From: Bacteroidota bacterium
GTDB taxonomy: Bacteria; Bacteroidota; Bacteroidia; 2-12-FULL-35-15
Direction of reading: 5' to 3'
DNA length: 40,537 nt
Assembly (NCBI GenBank): GCA_005772895.1
Contig: SXIH01000007.1
Coordinates: 1-40,537 of the forward strand
The notes beneath the pieces are model-generated. The model was given only the letters and a program-made list of their open reading frames with translations. It made no database searches and was not told where the DNA came from. Below, in pieces: positions 17,101-24,972 of the stretch. Each line of letters opens with the position of its first letter. The first letter of the stretch is position 1. A program made the translations under genes and the position numbers.

Positions 17101-19733
17101 CATTATTATCATTCAGCTCCGATAAAAAACTATACAATGTTGGTGAAGATGTGAAATTAACTATTCCATCAAGTGGAGAAGGACGTGCATTAATTAGTAT
17201 TGAAAGTGGTTCAAAAGTGATCAAAGCATTTTGGGCTGAAACTAAAAAAGGAGAAACAACTTTCAACTTCCCGGTAACGGCCGACATGACACCAAACGTG
17301 TATGTAAACGTAACCATGGTTCAACCGCACGCACAAACGATCAACGATTTACCAATCCGTTTGTATGGTGTCATTCCTATTTCGGTGGAAGACCCAGCCA
17401 CACATTTAACTCCGGTTATTAAAACTCCTGATGTTTGGAAACCTGAAACAAAATCAACTGTTACTGTTTCTGAAAAAGATGGAAAAGAAATGACTTATAC
17501 TATTGCGATAGTAGATGAAGGATTGTTAGACTTAACCCGTTTCAAAACTCCTGATCCTTGGAGCGCATTTTATGCACGTGAAGCATTGGGTGTAAAAACC
17601 TGGGATATGTTTGATATGGTAATGGGTGCTTACGGAGCTGAACTGTCGCGCATCTTAGCAATTGGTGGTGATGGTGATGCAGGTAATAAAGGTGGAAATA
17701 AAGCCAACCGTTTTAAACCGATGGTGAAATTTATGGGTCCTTACTTCCTTAAAAAAGGACAAACGGTTACTCATGAATTTATGATGCCTCAGTATGTTGG
17801 TTCTGTAAGAACAATGGTAGTAGCAGGTTATAAGTCTGCTTACGGTTCTGCAGAAAAAACTACTCCTGTACGTGATCCGTTGATGATACTTGGAACATTG
17901 CCTCGTGTGGTTGGTCCGGGCGAAGAAGTGGATCTTCCTGTTTCTGTTTTTGCAATGGAAAAACATGTGAAGAATGTGAAAGTAGACATTCAAACCAATA
18001 ATATGTTTACTGCAGTGGATGGAAAATCAAAATCAATTTCATTTAAAGAAATTGGCGATGATGTGGTTACTTTTAAATTAAAAGTAAACTCAGCACTTGG
18101 TATTGGTAAAGTAAAAATTATCGCGACAAGCGGAAATGAAAAAGCGGCATACGATATTGAAATTGATGTGCGCAATCCAAATCCGAAAGTGGTGAATGTA
18201 ATTGAAACCATTATTGATGCAGGTAAAACCTGGGATAGTCCGTTCACGCCTGCAGGTATGGCGGGAACAAACAAAGGAACACTTGAACTTTCGAGCATCC
18301 CTCCTATTAATTTAGGTGAACGTTTGAAATATTTAATTGAGTATCCTCACGGTTGTATTGAGCAAACTACTTCATCTGTGTTCCCTCAATTATTCCTGAG
18401 CGACATTATGGAACTGAACAGCGATTTCAAAATTGCAATTGATAAAAATATCAAAGCAGGAATTGAACGCATCAAACTTTTCCAAACAAGTAGCGGAGGA
18501 ATGAGTTATTGGGCCGGACATTATGATGCGGATTATTGGGGAACAAGTTATTCCGGTCACTTCTTATTAGAAGCAGAAGCGAAAGGATATGCATTGCCTC
18601 CGGGAATGATGGAGAACTGGAAACGTTACCAACGCAACCAAGCAAATTCATGGACACCACGCGGAACAAATCATGGTTATTATTATCACAACCACGATTT
18701 AGACCAGGCTTACCGTTTGTATACGCTTGCATTAGCAAAAGCTCCTGAGTTAGGTGCGATGAACAGATTAAAAGAAGTTCCGAACTTATCTGCTTCTGCA
18801 AAATGGAGATTGGCTGCTGCTTATGCAAAAGCCGGACAACCTGAAGTTGCTAAAAAATTAATTACCGGTTTACCTTATGTAACTGCTGCTTACCGAGAAA
18901 TGGGTTACAGCTACGGTTCAAACGACCGTGATGATGCAATGATTTTGGAAACGTTGACATTGTTAAACGAAAAAGTAAAAGCCGGTCCAGTTGTGAAATC
19001 TGTTTCCAAAGCATTGAGTTCTGGTTATTGGATGAGCACACAAACAACTGCTTATTGTTTAATTTCAGTTTCTAAGTTTGCTGCATTGGGTGGAACAAGC
19101 AAGGAAATGAAATACAATGTGAAAATAAATAACAATGCTCCTATTTCACTCAACACCAAATTGCCTGTGAAACAAATTGACATGGCAATTAAAAATGCAA
19201 GTGCGGGAAATATTTCTGTAACAAATAACGGAACAGGAATTATGTTTGCAAGAGTTATCTTAGAAGGTATTCCGGAAACAGGCGACCAAACAGAAGTTGA
19301 CAACGACCTGAAAGTAAATATTAATTATACCAACATGACAGGTGGAATAATTGATGTTACAAAACTGGAACAAGGAACCGACTTTATTGCCGAGGTACAA
19401 ATTACCAACCCGGGAACTAAAGGTGAATACCTGCAAATGGCATTGTCACAAATTTTCCCAAGCGGTTGGGAAATTCACAACACACGTATGGAAGAAGCAG
19501 AATCTGTAATTAAGAGCGATTATCCAACGTACCAGGATATACGTGATGACAGAGTGTATACTTACTTTAATATTTCTCCATACAAAACAAGCACGTTCCG
19601 CTTAGTGTTAAACGCAGCCTATGTTGGAAGATATTATTTACCAACTATTTATTGTGAAGCGATGTATGATAATACAATTAATTCGAGAAAGCCTGGTAAG
19701 TGGGTTACAGTTGTGAAGCCGGGTGGGGAGTAA
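14148..19733 (+). CDS. Bacterial alpha-2-macroglobulin family protein
   Basis: A 1861-residue envelope protein. A hydrophobic segment (residues 4-24) acts as signal or anchor; C19 is not preceded by a good lipobox, so lipidation is uncertain. A chain of macroglobulin beta domains follows, with the bait-like/MG region KGFIYGERGVWRPGDTLFL near 625 and the alpha-2-macroglobulin core VDEGLLDLTRFKTPDPW near 1123. The thioester motif is intact: C1403-I-E-Q1406 in PHGCIEQTTS, followed by the helical thioester domain and a C-terminal receptor-like domain. Such proteins trap proteases that enter the periplasm. An unusual Asp/Tyr-rich stretch lies at about 472-505. The usual companion PbpC is absent here. 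A single-gene unit with strong terminator. Confidence 0.93.
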   Translation: MSKRLLVLISGLVAVGMICLIVFSKKKSSLGDTATNPAFGAYINAYTSGIISNESTIRILLTNEMESPIEIGKPIDKTLFDFSPSIKGTTVWLDSRTIEFRPEKPLPPNTHYDAEFYLSNILEVPSEFETFEFDFQTMQQSYEVFVDRMTTTDKKTLRTQRLEGTLSTADVANPQAMEKVVTVSQNGKNLAITWIHEGSRTISRFTVDGIQRTEKAGKVEVFWDGDALGVGMKGSKVIDIPALGDFKVVDVKVIQSPEQYAVLQFSDPVLENQTLDGLVTLSGGSALKYIVEDNEIRVYPQTRQAGPRTITAELGVKNILGMPLKERYVMEVMFEEIKPGIELIGKGCILPNSNGLIFPFRAVSLKAVDVKILKIYEKNIPQFLQVNNMEGNRELRRVGKVILKKTIQLTQKSAMDLGRWNNYSFDLAKLIKTEPGAIYKVIISFKKEYSTYKCDSAEPDAVSEDMQEVSDGTEEDDEHEWDYYGDYYYDDYEYYDYDYDDRDDPCKNSYYRRKEVSRNILASDLGLIAKRGTDGSMKFIVTNLITTAPISNATVELYDYQLQVLKTLKTDGGGMCDATFKKKPFLMIVKSGSQRGYLKLDDGSSLSLSAFDVSGEEVQKGLKGFIYGERGVWRPGDTLFLSFILEDKQNTLPKNHPVQFELLNPQGQVFRKMTKTVGLNGFYNFTTTTEKSSPTGNWTARVKVGGAWFTKNIKIETIMPNRLKIKLAFPGDKLSVEKKDNGIMEVKWLVGAIAKDLNAKVEVTLSESNTTFKKYDDYQFDDQARNFTSEAQTIFDGNTDQEGKAYVKPDITVNDAAPGMLKASFKIRVFEKGGAFSIDQFSLPYSPYESYVGMKVPEGKKFSGMLVTDTNHVFKVVTVDSDGKPISKSKLKVQVYKVGWRWWWDSYDGDLANYVGNEYKQPIQDQVISTVNGKGQFTMRINRPDWGRFYVCVTDEESGHRTGQTVYIDWPAWAGESPKGNSGATLLSFSSDKKLYNVGEDVKLTIPSSGEGRALISIESGSKVIKAFWAETKKGETTFNFPVTADMTPNVYVNVTMVQPHAQTINDLPIRLYGVIPISVEDPATHLTPVIKTPDVWKPETKSTVTVSEKDGKEMTYTIAIVDEGLLDLTRFKTPDPWSAFYAREALGVKTWDMFDMVMGAYGAELSRILAIGGDGDAGNKGGNKANRFKPMVKFMGPYFLKKGQTVTHEFMMPQYVGSVRTMVVAGYKSAYGSAEKTTPVRDPLMILGTLPRVVGPGEEVDLPVSVFAMEKHVKNVKVDIQTNNMFTAVDGKSKSISFKEIGDDVVTFKLKVNSALGIGKVKIIATSGNEKAAYDIEIDVRNPNPKVVNVIETIIDAGKTWDSPFTPAGMAGTNKGTLELSSIPPINLGERLKYLIEYPHGCIEQTTSSVFPQLFLSDIMELNSDFKIAIDKNIKAGIERIKLFQTSSGGMSYWAGHYDADYWGTSYSGHFLLEAEAKGYALPPGMMENWKRYQRNQANSWTPRGTNHGYYYHNHDLDQAYRLYTLALAKAPELGAMNRLKEVPNLSASAKWRLAAAYAKAGQPEVAKKLITGLPYVTAAYREMGYSYGSNDRDDAMILETLTLLNEKVKAGPVVKSVSKALSSGYWMSTQTTAYCLISVSKFAALGGTSKEMKYNVKINNNAPISLNTKLPVKQIDMAIKNASAGNISVTNNGTGIMFARVILEGIPETGDQTEVDNDLKVNINYTNMTGGIIDVTKLEQGTDFIAEVQITNPGTKGEYLQMALSQIFPSGWEIHNTRMEEAESVIKSDYPTYQDIRDDRVYTYFNISPYKTSTFRLVLNAAYVGRYYLPTIYCEAMYDNTINSRKPGKWVTVVKPGGE

Positions 19734-19756
19734 TTTATAAAGAGTAATTAAATTAG

Positions 19757-19793
19757 ACAGCTCCGTAAGATTGTTACGGAGCTGTTTTGTTTA
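19757..19793 (+). terminator. Rho-independent terminator of the macroglobulin gene
   Basis: A perfect 12-bp stem ACAGCTCCGTAA / TTACGGAGCTGT with five-base loop GATTG, followed by TTTGTTT, 23 bp after the stop codon. Confidence 0.85.
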
Positions 19794-19840
19794 CATTAAT
19801 TTATTACCTATACAATAAATAAAATATGTAACTTCATTTT

Positions 19841-20434
19841 ATGAAAAAAAGTCTATTAACAATTCTGTTTTTGCTATCTCTGTCTCAATCCATTGCTTCT
19901 CTAGTGGACAGCACTAAATACAGAAAGTTAAATCTTAAAAAACATTGCATCAGTTACAAGAAAGGAGATACTCTTCCTTTTACTGGAATTGCTTATAAAA
20001 ATTATTTAGGAGGGAAAAGAAAAAGAAGCAGCAAACTTGAATATGGTCTGTCAGAAGGAAAAACTATTAATTATTACAGAAACGGCAAAATAGAATCCGT
20101 TGAAATGTGGAAAAACGGAAGCATCCAATCAAGCATTCGCTATAGTAAATCTGGCAAAATTGTATTAACCACAGAATTTGAAAACGGATATTTGTCTTAT
20201 AAAACTATTAGATATGAAAAAAACGGGGTAAAAAGCTATGAGTACAATATAAACAATGGCAATTACAATGGCCCTTACAAGATTTACCATTCAAACGGAC
20301 GACTTAGTTCCTTAATGCTTTATGAAAATGGAAAGAAAGTAGGAATTTGGATATATTATGATGAAGATGGCAAGGTAGAATATAAAGAACACTATAAAGA
20401 TGGAAAAAGAGATTTTACTGAATACCTTGAATAA
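19841..20434 (+). CDS. YwqK/MORN-like secreted repeat protein
   Basis: A 197-residue protein with signal peptide (MKKSLLTILFLLSLSQSIAS). It contains repeated beta units with an aromatic-NG core: NYYRNGKIESVE, EMWKNGSIQSS, IRYEKNGVKSYE, KIYHSNGRLSS, IYYDEDGKVEYKEHYKDGK. The same family as the genes at 10.7 and 34.5 kb. It begins a run of small envelope genes on the plus strand; the following lipoprotein starts 19 bp after its stop. Function unknown; the name YwqK antitoxin found in databases is not supported by any toxin-like neighbour. Confidence 0.82.
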   Translation: MKKSLLTILFLLSLSQSIASLVDSTKYRKLNLKKHCISYKKGDTLPFTGIAYKNYLGGKRKRSSKLEYGLSEGKTINYYRNGKIESVEMWKNGSIQSSIRYSKSGKIVLTTEFENGYLSYKTIRYEKNGVKSYEYNINNGNYNGPYKIYHSNGRLSSLMLYENGKKVGIWIYYDEDGKVEYKEHYKDGKRDFTEYLE

Positions 20435-20453
20435 ATATCAATTCAACTTTAAA

Positions 20454-20957
20454 ATGAAAAAAATTATTCTTCTTCTTTTATTTGCCTTTGGTTGTAGTTC
20501 TAAACAGGAATACAAAACTTACTTTTTTAACGAAGGTTTGTTTTCAATACAACTTCCCGCTTCTTGGTCTGAATATGATGATGAAACAGATTCATTTTCA
20601 TTCTTTGATACTTTATTATGGACAGGAAACTTAAGAATATCACCATTCATAGATGTAGTACCAATAGATTCAACCAAATCAAAAGAGTTTTTAATGGACA
20701 GATTAAAAGATGAACCTACTTCTCTAATGTCTAAAATTGGCAAATTTGATTGTGCCATATCTAAAAAACACTTCGTACAAGATAATAAAAATGGAATAAT
20801 ATATTTTTGGGCGTTGGCTAAAGAGAGAAATTTATTTATGTGCTCTTTTACAATTGCCAAGGAAAGAGAAGGAAGTAAAGAAAATGATTTAGAAATAAAA
20901 AAAGTGGAAGCAATTTTGGAAAGTATAAAATATAAAAATTTACCTAGTGCTCAGTAA
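20454..20957 (+). CDS. Small lipoprotein, possibly PsbP-like fold
   Basis: The start chosen is the ATG giving MKKIILLLLFAFGCSSKQ, a typical lipoprotein signal with Cys at residue 14; an upstream in-frame ATG would add 18 charged residues in front and overlap the previous gene. The 167-residue product has the pattern FNEGLFSIQLPASWSEYDD near the start and EIKKVEAILESIKYK at the end, which is how PsbP/DUF1795-type proteins begin and finish (a beta-sheet domain closed by a final helix). No catalytic motif. This fold assignment is tentative. The next real gene starts about 100 bp downstream, after a small hairpin element. Confidence 0.7.
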   Translation: MKKIILLLLFAFGCSSKQEYKTYFFNEGLFSIQLPASWSEYDDETDSFSFFDTLLWTGNLRISPFIDVVPIDSTKSKEFLMDRLKDEPTSLMSKIGKFDCAISKKHFVQDNKNGIIYFWALAKERNLFMCSFTIAKEREGSKENDLEIKKVEAILESIKYKNLPSAQ

Positions 20958-20958
20958 C

Positions 20959-20981
20959 CCTTACCTTCCTCCCATGAAAAA
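20959..20981 (+). repeat. Copy of a gene leader cut short by a hairpin element
   Basis: Twenty-three bases (CCTTACCTTCCTCCCATG plus GAAAAA-type continuation) are identical to 22484-22506, where they form the leader and first codons of a lipoprotein gene. Here the reading frame after ATG is MKKPCRR and then stop, within a hairpin element that starts at about 20990. Confidence 0.7.
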
Positions 20982-20993
20982 ACCCTGTAGGCG

Positions 20994-21039
20994 CTAGGCT
21001 CTGCCTAGTGACTTACTATGTTGTTAGGCTCCAGCCTAA
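20994..21039. repeat. Twin-hairpin element
   Basis: CTAGGC-tct-GCCTAG (20994-21008) and TTAGGCT-cc-AGCCTAA (21024-21039) are two small perfect hairpins 15 bp apart. The layout resembles the paired hairpins near 5.2 and 23.2 kb but with different stem bases. Confidence 0.7.
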
Positions 21040-21058
21040 ATTTTGTTAACTTTATGTA

Positions 21059-21709
21059 ATGAAAAAACTATTCGCCCTTCTAACACTTTGCATCTTTTTA
21101 TCAAACCCATTATTTTCTCAAAAGGAATTTAAAAAGGAAACAATAATTGATTTTCAGAAATCAACTCAGGATTCAATATTCATTCAAAAACATTCTGACC
21201 TTCCTTTTTCAATAGAAAATGTTGATTTAGGATATGGATTTGACACAAGCATCAATCAATTTCATCGCGACCTTCTTAATGGTATTCTTGGATTAGTTTA
21301 TGGTCCATACACATCAGACACATCCATTTTCTATATTAAACTTATTTCTGCTGATACAGCTTACAAAGCAAGAGTTGGTAACATTTGGATAAACATAAAA
21401 AAAGGACGAGACATAGCACTTGAATCAGCTAACAACATTCTTAAAGATGCTCAAGCGGGAAAAGATTTTGACATGCTTTGCAAACTATATTCAGATGACA
21501 AAAACAAAGCAACTAATTGTGATTTAGGATGGACATACAACACAAATTTTGTGGAAACATTTAAAACAGAAATCACAAAACATAAAAAAGGGGAAGTATA
21601 CATGGCAGAAACTTCTTTTGGATTTCATATTATAAAATCATTGGAAAATCCATACAAAGAAAGGAAAAGTGTAAATTATGTTAGTCTGACACACTTAAAA
21701 AAGCGATGA
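21059..21709 (+). CDS. Parvulin-type peptidyl-prolyl isomerase (PpiC-like), secreted
   Basis: A 216-residue protein with signal peptide (MKKLFALLTLCIFLSNPLFSQ). Residues about 103-195 read as a PpiC/rotamase domain: ARVGNIWINIKKGRDIALES, then the helix ANNILKDAQAGKDFDMLCKLYSDD, then CDLGWTYNTNFVETFKTEI and GEVYMAETSFGFHIIKSLE. The preceding segment with GILGLVYGPYTSDTSIFYIKLIS looks like the end of a second, degenerate parvulin unit. It would assist folding of envelope proteins. It lacks the N-terminal chaperone helices of SurA. The stop overlaps the next start by four bases (ATGA), so it is coupled to two membrane-protein genes. Confidence 0.8.
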   Translation: MKKLFALLTLCIFLSNPLFSQKEFKKETIIDFQKSTQDSIFIQKHSDLPFSIENVDLGYGFDTSINQFHRDLLNGILGLVYGPYTSDTSIFYIKLISADTAYKARVGNIWINIKKGRDIALESANNILKDAQAGKDFDMLCKLYSDDKNKATNCDLGWTYNTNFVETFKTEITKHKKGEVYMAETSFGFHIIKSLENPYKERKSVNYVSLTHLKKR

Positions 21710-22125
21710 CAAGAAATAAGTACCCTACCTCATTTATATTGACACTAATTTTATGGTCTACTATAAGACTATTCTTCTGTAGTGTTTTAGGAACATATGC
21801 CTTCTCCTTTGACAGAAATGATGGGATATCATTATTTATAGATATACTCCGAGCTGATGGAATTATTGGAATACTAAATGTATTTATTTGCTTGTTTTAT
21901 ATTTCTAAATCAAAAAAAATTGCAAGAATCCTAAACTACTATTTATTTACGCTAACCATAATAACACAAACTTGTATAACAGGAATCAATTATTATATGC
22001 ATTTTGTTCGAAACACAACCACCTTATCACATGTGATTGTTATGACAGCCATACTTATCTTTCACATATATGTTTTTTATTTAGTTTTAAATAAAACTCG
22101 AAAAAGTAGTAATTTAATTAAATGA
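21706..22125 (+). CDS. Hypothetical four-helix membrane protein
   Basis: A 139-residue hydrophobic protein with about four membrane segments (near 12-35, 46-66, 76-95, 108-128). No family recognised. It overlaps the parvulin gene by ATGA and the following membrane-protein gene by four bases, so all three are likely made from one transcript. Confidence 0.65.
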   Translation: MTRNKYPTSFILTLILWSTIRLFFCSVLGTYAFSFDRNDGISLFIDILRADGIIGILNVFICLFYISKSKKIARILNYYLFTLTIITQTCITGINYYMHFVRNTTTLSHVIVMTAILIFHIYVFYLVLNKTRKSSNLIK

Positions 22126-22442
22126 AACAAAAACCACTTTGGATAATAACAATTATATTACTTGTCATTCATCTTCTAATTCAAAATATATTTATTCATC
22201 GTTATAATTATTCTGACACACTAGATATAATCAGTTTTGTTATCGATCTTTTTTCAAATATTATTATAGTAGTAATATTAGGTGGACTTTTAGCGGCATT
22301 AACAGCTTTTGTCCCTTCCAATCAAAAAACATATAACGAACGTTTTATGAAAACGTTTCCTAAAAGCTTATCAGTAGTTTTATTAATCTTAATTGGTATA
22401 TTCATATGGATCTATTATATGATGCTGTCAATCGATAATTAA
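22122..22442 (+). CDS. Hypothetical three-helix membrane protein
   Basis: A 106-residue protein with three predicted membrane segments (about 7-24, 36-62, 84-104) and a short polar loop QKTYNERFMKTFPK. No family recognised. Translationally coupled to the gene before it (four-base overlap). Confidence 0.65.
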   Translation: MKQKPLWIITIILLVIHLLIQNIFIHRYNYSDTLDIISFVIDLFSNIIIVVILGGLLAALTAFVPSNQKTYNERFMKTFPKSLSVVLLILIGIFIWIYYMMLSIDN

Positions 22443-22498
22443 TCCCAAAAGTGCAACTACATATAGCGCAACCTTAACAAATTCCTTACCTTCCTCCC

Positions 22499-23137
22499 AT
22501 GAAAAAATTGTTATTCTTCCTTATACCAATTTTTATAGGTTGCACAACCCAAACGTTTGTAAACAAAAGTGGCAGTTGCAAATTACGTTTGCATAAGAGT
22601 TCTACTTACTACTATAAGTATCCTTTCTTTTTTGGAAAAATTAGAGAAAGAGGAACGTATACCATTGAAAAAGATGCTATCTTATTAACAAGAATCACAA
22701 AAAACAGATATGAAAACAATGAATGGAGTTCAGGTTATTATTATAATTATCCTGACTCAGTAGAATTTTCATTTTTCGACTTAAATGACAGTAGCATCAA
22801 CGTTAGTTTTACAATGAACCAACAATCTATCCGTTACCAAACAAACACTTCCGGTTCTATTAAATTTTTCTACAGCGAGCTTACAAACAACAAAGTGATT
22901 TCTAAGGATAGTGCCTTTTATGGATTCAATATTTCTTTTAATAATAAAAACTATTTCATTAAAGACACTTTCCTTAAACCCACAAGTATTCTATTTCAAC
23001 TAAATCAATACATGGGAGAAAAATCAGTTACTTTATACAGAAGATTTGAATATAAAAACGATACAATAGAAGTTAACGGAGTTGATCCAAAAGCAATTGG
23101 AAGTGATAGGAAGCTGGTTAGGAAAGGCACTCGCTAG
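22499..23137 (+). CDS. Hypothetical lipoprotein
   Basis: A 212-residue protein with a lipoprotein signal (MKKLLFFLIPIFIGCTTQ, Cys at 15). The mature part is rich in Tyr, Lys and Asn and looks beta-rich; RERGTYTIEKDAILLTRI resembles the lipocalin-like pattern seen in small Bacteroidota lipoproteins, but no family is assigned. Its leader is duplicated at 20959-20981. A cluster of hairpin repeats follows the stop codon. Confidence 0.7.
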   Translation: MKKLLFFLIPIFIGCTTQTFVNKSGSCKLRLHKSSTYYYKYPFFFGKIRERGTYTIEKDAILLTRITKNRYENNEWSSGYYYNYPDSVEFSFFDLNDSSINVSFTMNQQSIRYQTNTSGSIKFFYSELTNNKVISKDSAFYGFNISFNNKNYFIKDTFLKPTSILFQLNQYMGEKSVTLYRRFEYKNDTIEVNGVDPKAIGSDRKLVRKGTR

Positions 23138-23146
23138 ATTTGTGTT

Positions 23147-23306
23147 CAACCCCGCTGGGGTTGTGGTGTTGGTGTGTTATTTTTTTTATTAATATTTAAC
23201 CCCTCCGGGGTTATTTTGAGATTAATTTAAAAACGGAACGACCCCAGAGGAGTCGCATATTAATAAAAGAACACATCCACAAAAAGAAACGACCCCAGAG
23301 GGGTCG
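23147..23306. repeat. Cluster of four small hairpins
   Basis: CAACCCC-gct-GGGGTTG (23147-23163), TAACCCC-tcc-GGGGTTA (23197-23213), CGACCCC-aga-GGAGTCG with one mismatch (23239-23255) and the perfect CGACCCC-aga-GGGGTCG (23290-23306). The last is repeated exactly at 24954-24970. The second is preceded by TATTAATATTT as in the 5.2-kb element. Confidence 0.8.
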
Positions 23307-23314
23307 CAATATTA

Positions 23315-23346
23315 CTCAATCACCTTATAACCTAATCACTTTATCA
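23315..23346. repeat. 8-bp phased array touching a T9SS gene stop codon
   Basis: Units on the plus strand: CTCAATCA, CCTTATAA, CCTAATCA, CTTTATCA, directly followed by the stop codon of the T9SS cargo gene. Unit consensus is the same as at 24973-25028. Confidence 0.75.
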
Positions 23347-24876
23347 CTATTTTGCTTTCACAAAACGTTCGTAATGCTTATAATTTCCGTCTTGAATTTG
23401 AACTATGTAAACTCCATTTGATAAAGAAGAAATATCAATTGAAGAATTAAAGTTCTGAGTTAATAAAATTTTTCCTAAAGCATCAGTAATAGTAACTATT
23501 GTTTCTTTACCAAAAACACCTTTGATGTTTAAAACATCAGCCGCAGGGTTTGGGTACAATAAAGTACTTTTAGTTAGTGCTACATCTTCAATACCAGTAG
23601 TACAATCAGAAGATTGTGCATTCATTATATAAGGCCCCGGTGTGTTAGGAGTTCCTCCAAGTACTGGTAAATAATAAGTTCCAGCAGGTAAATTGTAAAA
23701 ATAAAAAGTAACATTCCCGTCTGAACAGGTTGTAACGTCATAAGTTCCTGCAGTAAAACCGGCAACAGGACAAGCAGTATAATAGATCAATGCACTTTGC
23801 ATAACAGATGGATTTGTTCCGCAATAGTCAATTTGTAAATTACTACATTCGGTTAATGTTACTGCTTCCCAAACTACAATTGTACTAAATGCCGCATCGT
23901 ATGTTGCGGCATATGTTGTTCCTGTAAAAGTAACCGGTGCTGCACCATTTACAAGTGTTGTTGGAGTTATTCCGGTACAATCATCATTAGGAGGAGGAAT
24001 TGGTGGTCCCGGTGGAGCAGATACACACAATGAAAAAGTTCCGGCTTCAAGTCCTCCATTATTAAATATTTGTAAGAAGTAAGTTGTGCTTGTTGATAAG
24101 CCGGAAATATTAGTAATTGCTCCGGAAGGCAAAGATCCACAACTCACATCTGCACCCGCACATGATGTATACAATGCGTATGAATATGTATTTGCTGCGG
24201 TAATTACATCAAAGTCAATTGCTATACCTGTGTTAGTACCTGTGTTGAATTGATACCAAACATCATTTATAGTTCCAAAAGGAAAACAAGATGGGTTTAT
24301 TAAAGAATTATTTGCACAGGTATTTGTTCCGGTTGTTGGTGAACAGGATGAAATATCAGGTGCAAGTGACAATAAAATTGCTCCAGAACAATCGTCATTT
24401 GCCGGCACCGGCACACATGGAGCAGCACAGGCAATATTTAAACTATATGCTCCGGTGGCTGTACTAAACCCCGTTACAAGTATATAATAGTTTGTACCTA
24501 AAACTGAATTAAAATATGCTATTGAATTTAAACCACTAGAAGGACAAGCCCCACCAGCATCATCATTTCCTGCAACACAGGTTAAACTTCCACATGAGCC
24601 GGAATAAACAATAATTTTTGTATCAAATGCTGAACCGCAAAGACTTGCAGTAACAGCGTCACCTGTACCAACAAAAGTATACCAAGCTCCCGGAGCAGTT
24701 ATTGATAAAGATGGTCCACAAACCGGTGCTGCATCAATCGTAGCCGTTACTGTAGATCCTGTGTCTGTAGCTCCGCAAGTAATAGGTGTTGCGTTTATAC
24801 AAGCATCATTAACAGGCTGAGCAAATGATTTTAAGCAAGAAAAAACGACAAAAACCAGGAGTACTATTTTTTTCAT
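23347..24876 (-). CDS. T9SS type A sorting domain protein with three NDxC-type beta modules
   Basis: A 509-residue secreted protein. Signal peptide at 1-20 (MKKIVLLVFVVFSCLKSFAQ). Three related modules begin PVNDACINATPITCG (about 21), PANDDCSGAILLSLA (about 162) and PPNDDCTGITPTTLV (about 298); each is a Cys-, Ser- and Gly-rich beta domain of roughly 130 residues, like the PPC-type domains of Bacteroidota surface proteins (GTNYYILVTGFSTATGAYSL). The last 75 residues are a T9SS type A C-terminal signal: LYPNPAADVLNIKG, VTITDALGKILL, GVYIVQIQDG, FVKAK. It would be exported across the outer membrane and anchored or released. No enzyme motif; an adhesive or binding role is inferred. Confidence 0.9.
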   Translation of the reverse strand: MKKIVLLVFVVFSCLKSFAQPVNDACINATPITCGATDTGSTVTATIDAAPVCGPSLSITAPGAWYTFVGTGDAVTASLCGSAFDTKIIVYSGSCGSLTCVAGNDDAGGACPSSGLNSIAYFNSVLGTNYYILVTGFSTATGAYSLNIACAAPCVPVPANDDCSGAILLSLAPDISSCSPTTGTNTCANNSLINPSCFPFGTINDVWYQFNTGTNTGIAIDFDVITAANTYSYALYTSCAGADVSCGSLPSGAITNISGLSTSTTYFLQIFNNGGLEAGTFSLCVSAPPGPPIPPPNDDCTGITPTTLVNGAAPVTFTGTTYAATYDAAFSTIVVWEAVTLTECSNLQIDYCGTNPSVMQSALIYYTACPVAGFTAGTYDVTTCSDGNVTFYFYNLPAGTYYLPVLGGTPNTPGPYIMNAQSSDCTTGIEDVALTKSTLLYPNPAADVLNIKGVFGKETIVTITDALGKILLTQNFNSSIDISSLSNGVYIVQIQDGNYKHYERFVKAK

Positions 24877-24953
24877 TTGGGAATGTTTAATGTATTCATG
24901 AAAATATAAGTGAAGATATTAAAATAAAATAACATCATAAAATAAAAAAGAAA

Positions 24954-24970
24954 CGACCCCAGAGGGGTCG
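24954..24970. repeat. Solo hairpin, exact copy of 23290-23306
   Basis: CGACCCCAGAGGGGTCG, a 7-bp stem with AGA loop, preceded by AAGAAA as in the other copy. It also sits directly beside an 8-bp phased array. Confidence 0.85.
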
Positions 24971-24972
24971 CA

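Noticed and set aside
17655..18828. Several 100-codon antisense frames
   Set aside because: Shadows of the macroglobulin coding sequence; no independent start signals or family pattern.
20400..20453. Upstream start for the small lipoprotein
   Set aside because: It would place 18 polar residues before a perfect lipoprotein signal and overlap the previous gene.
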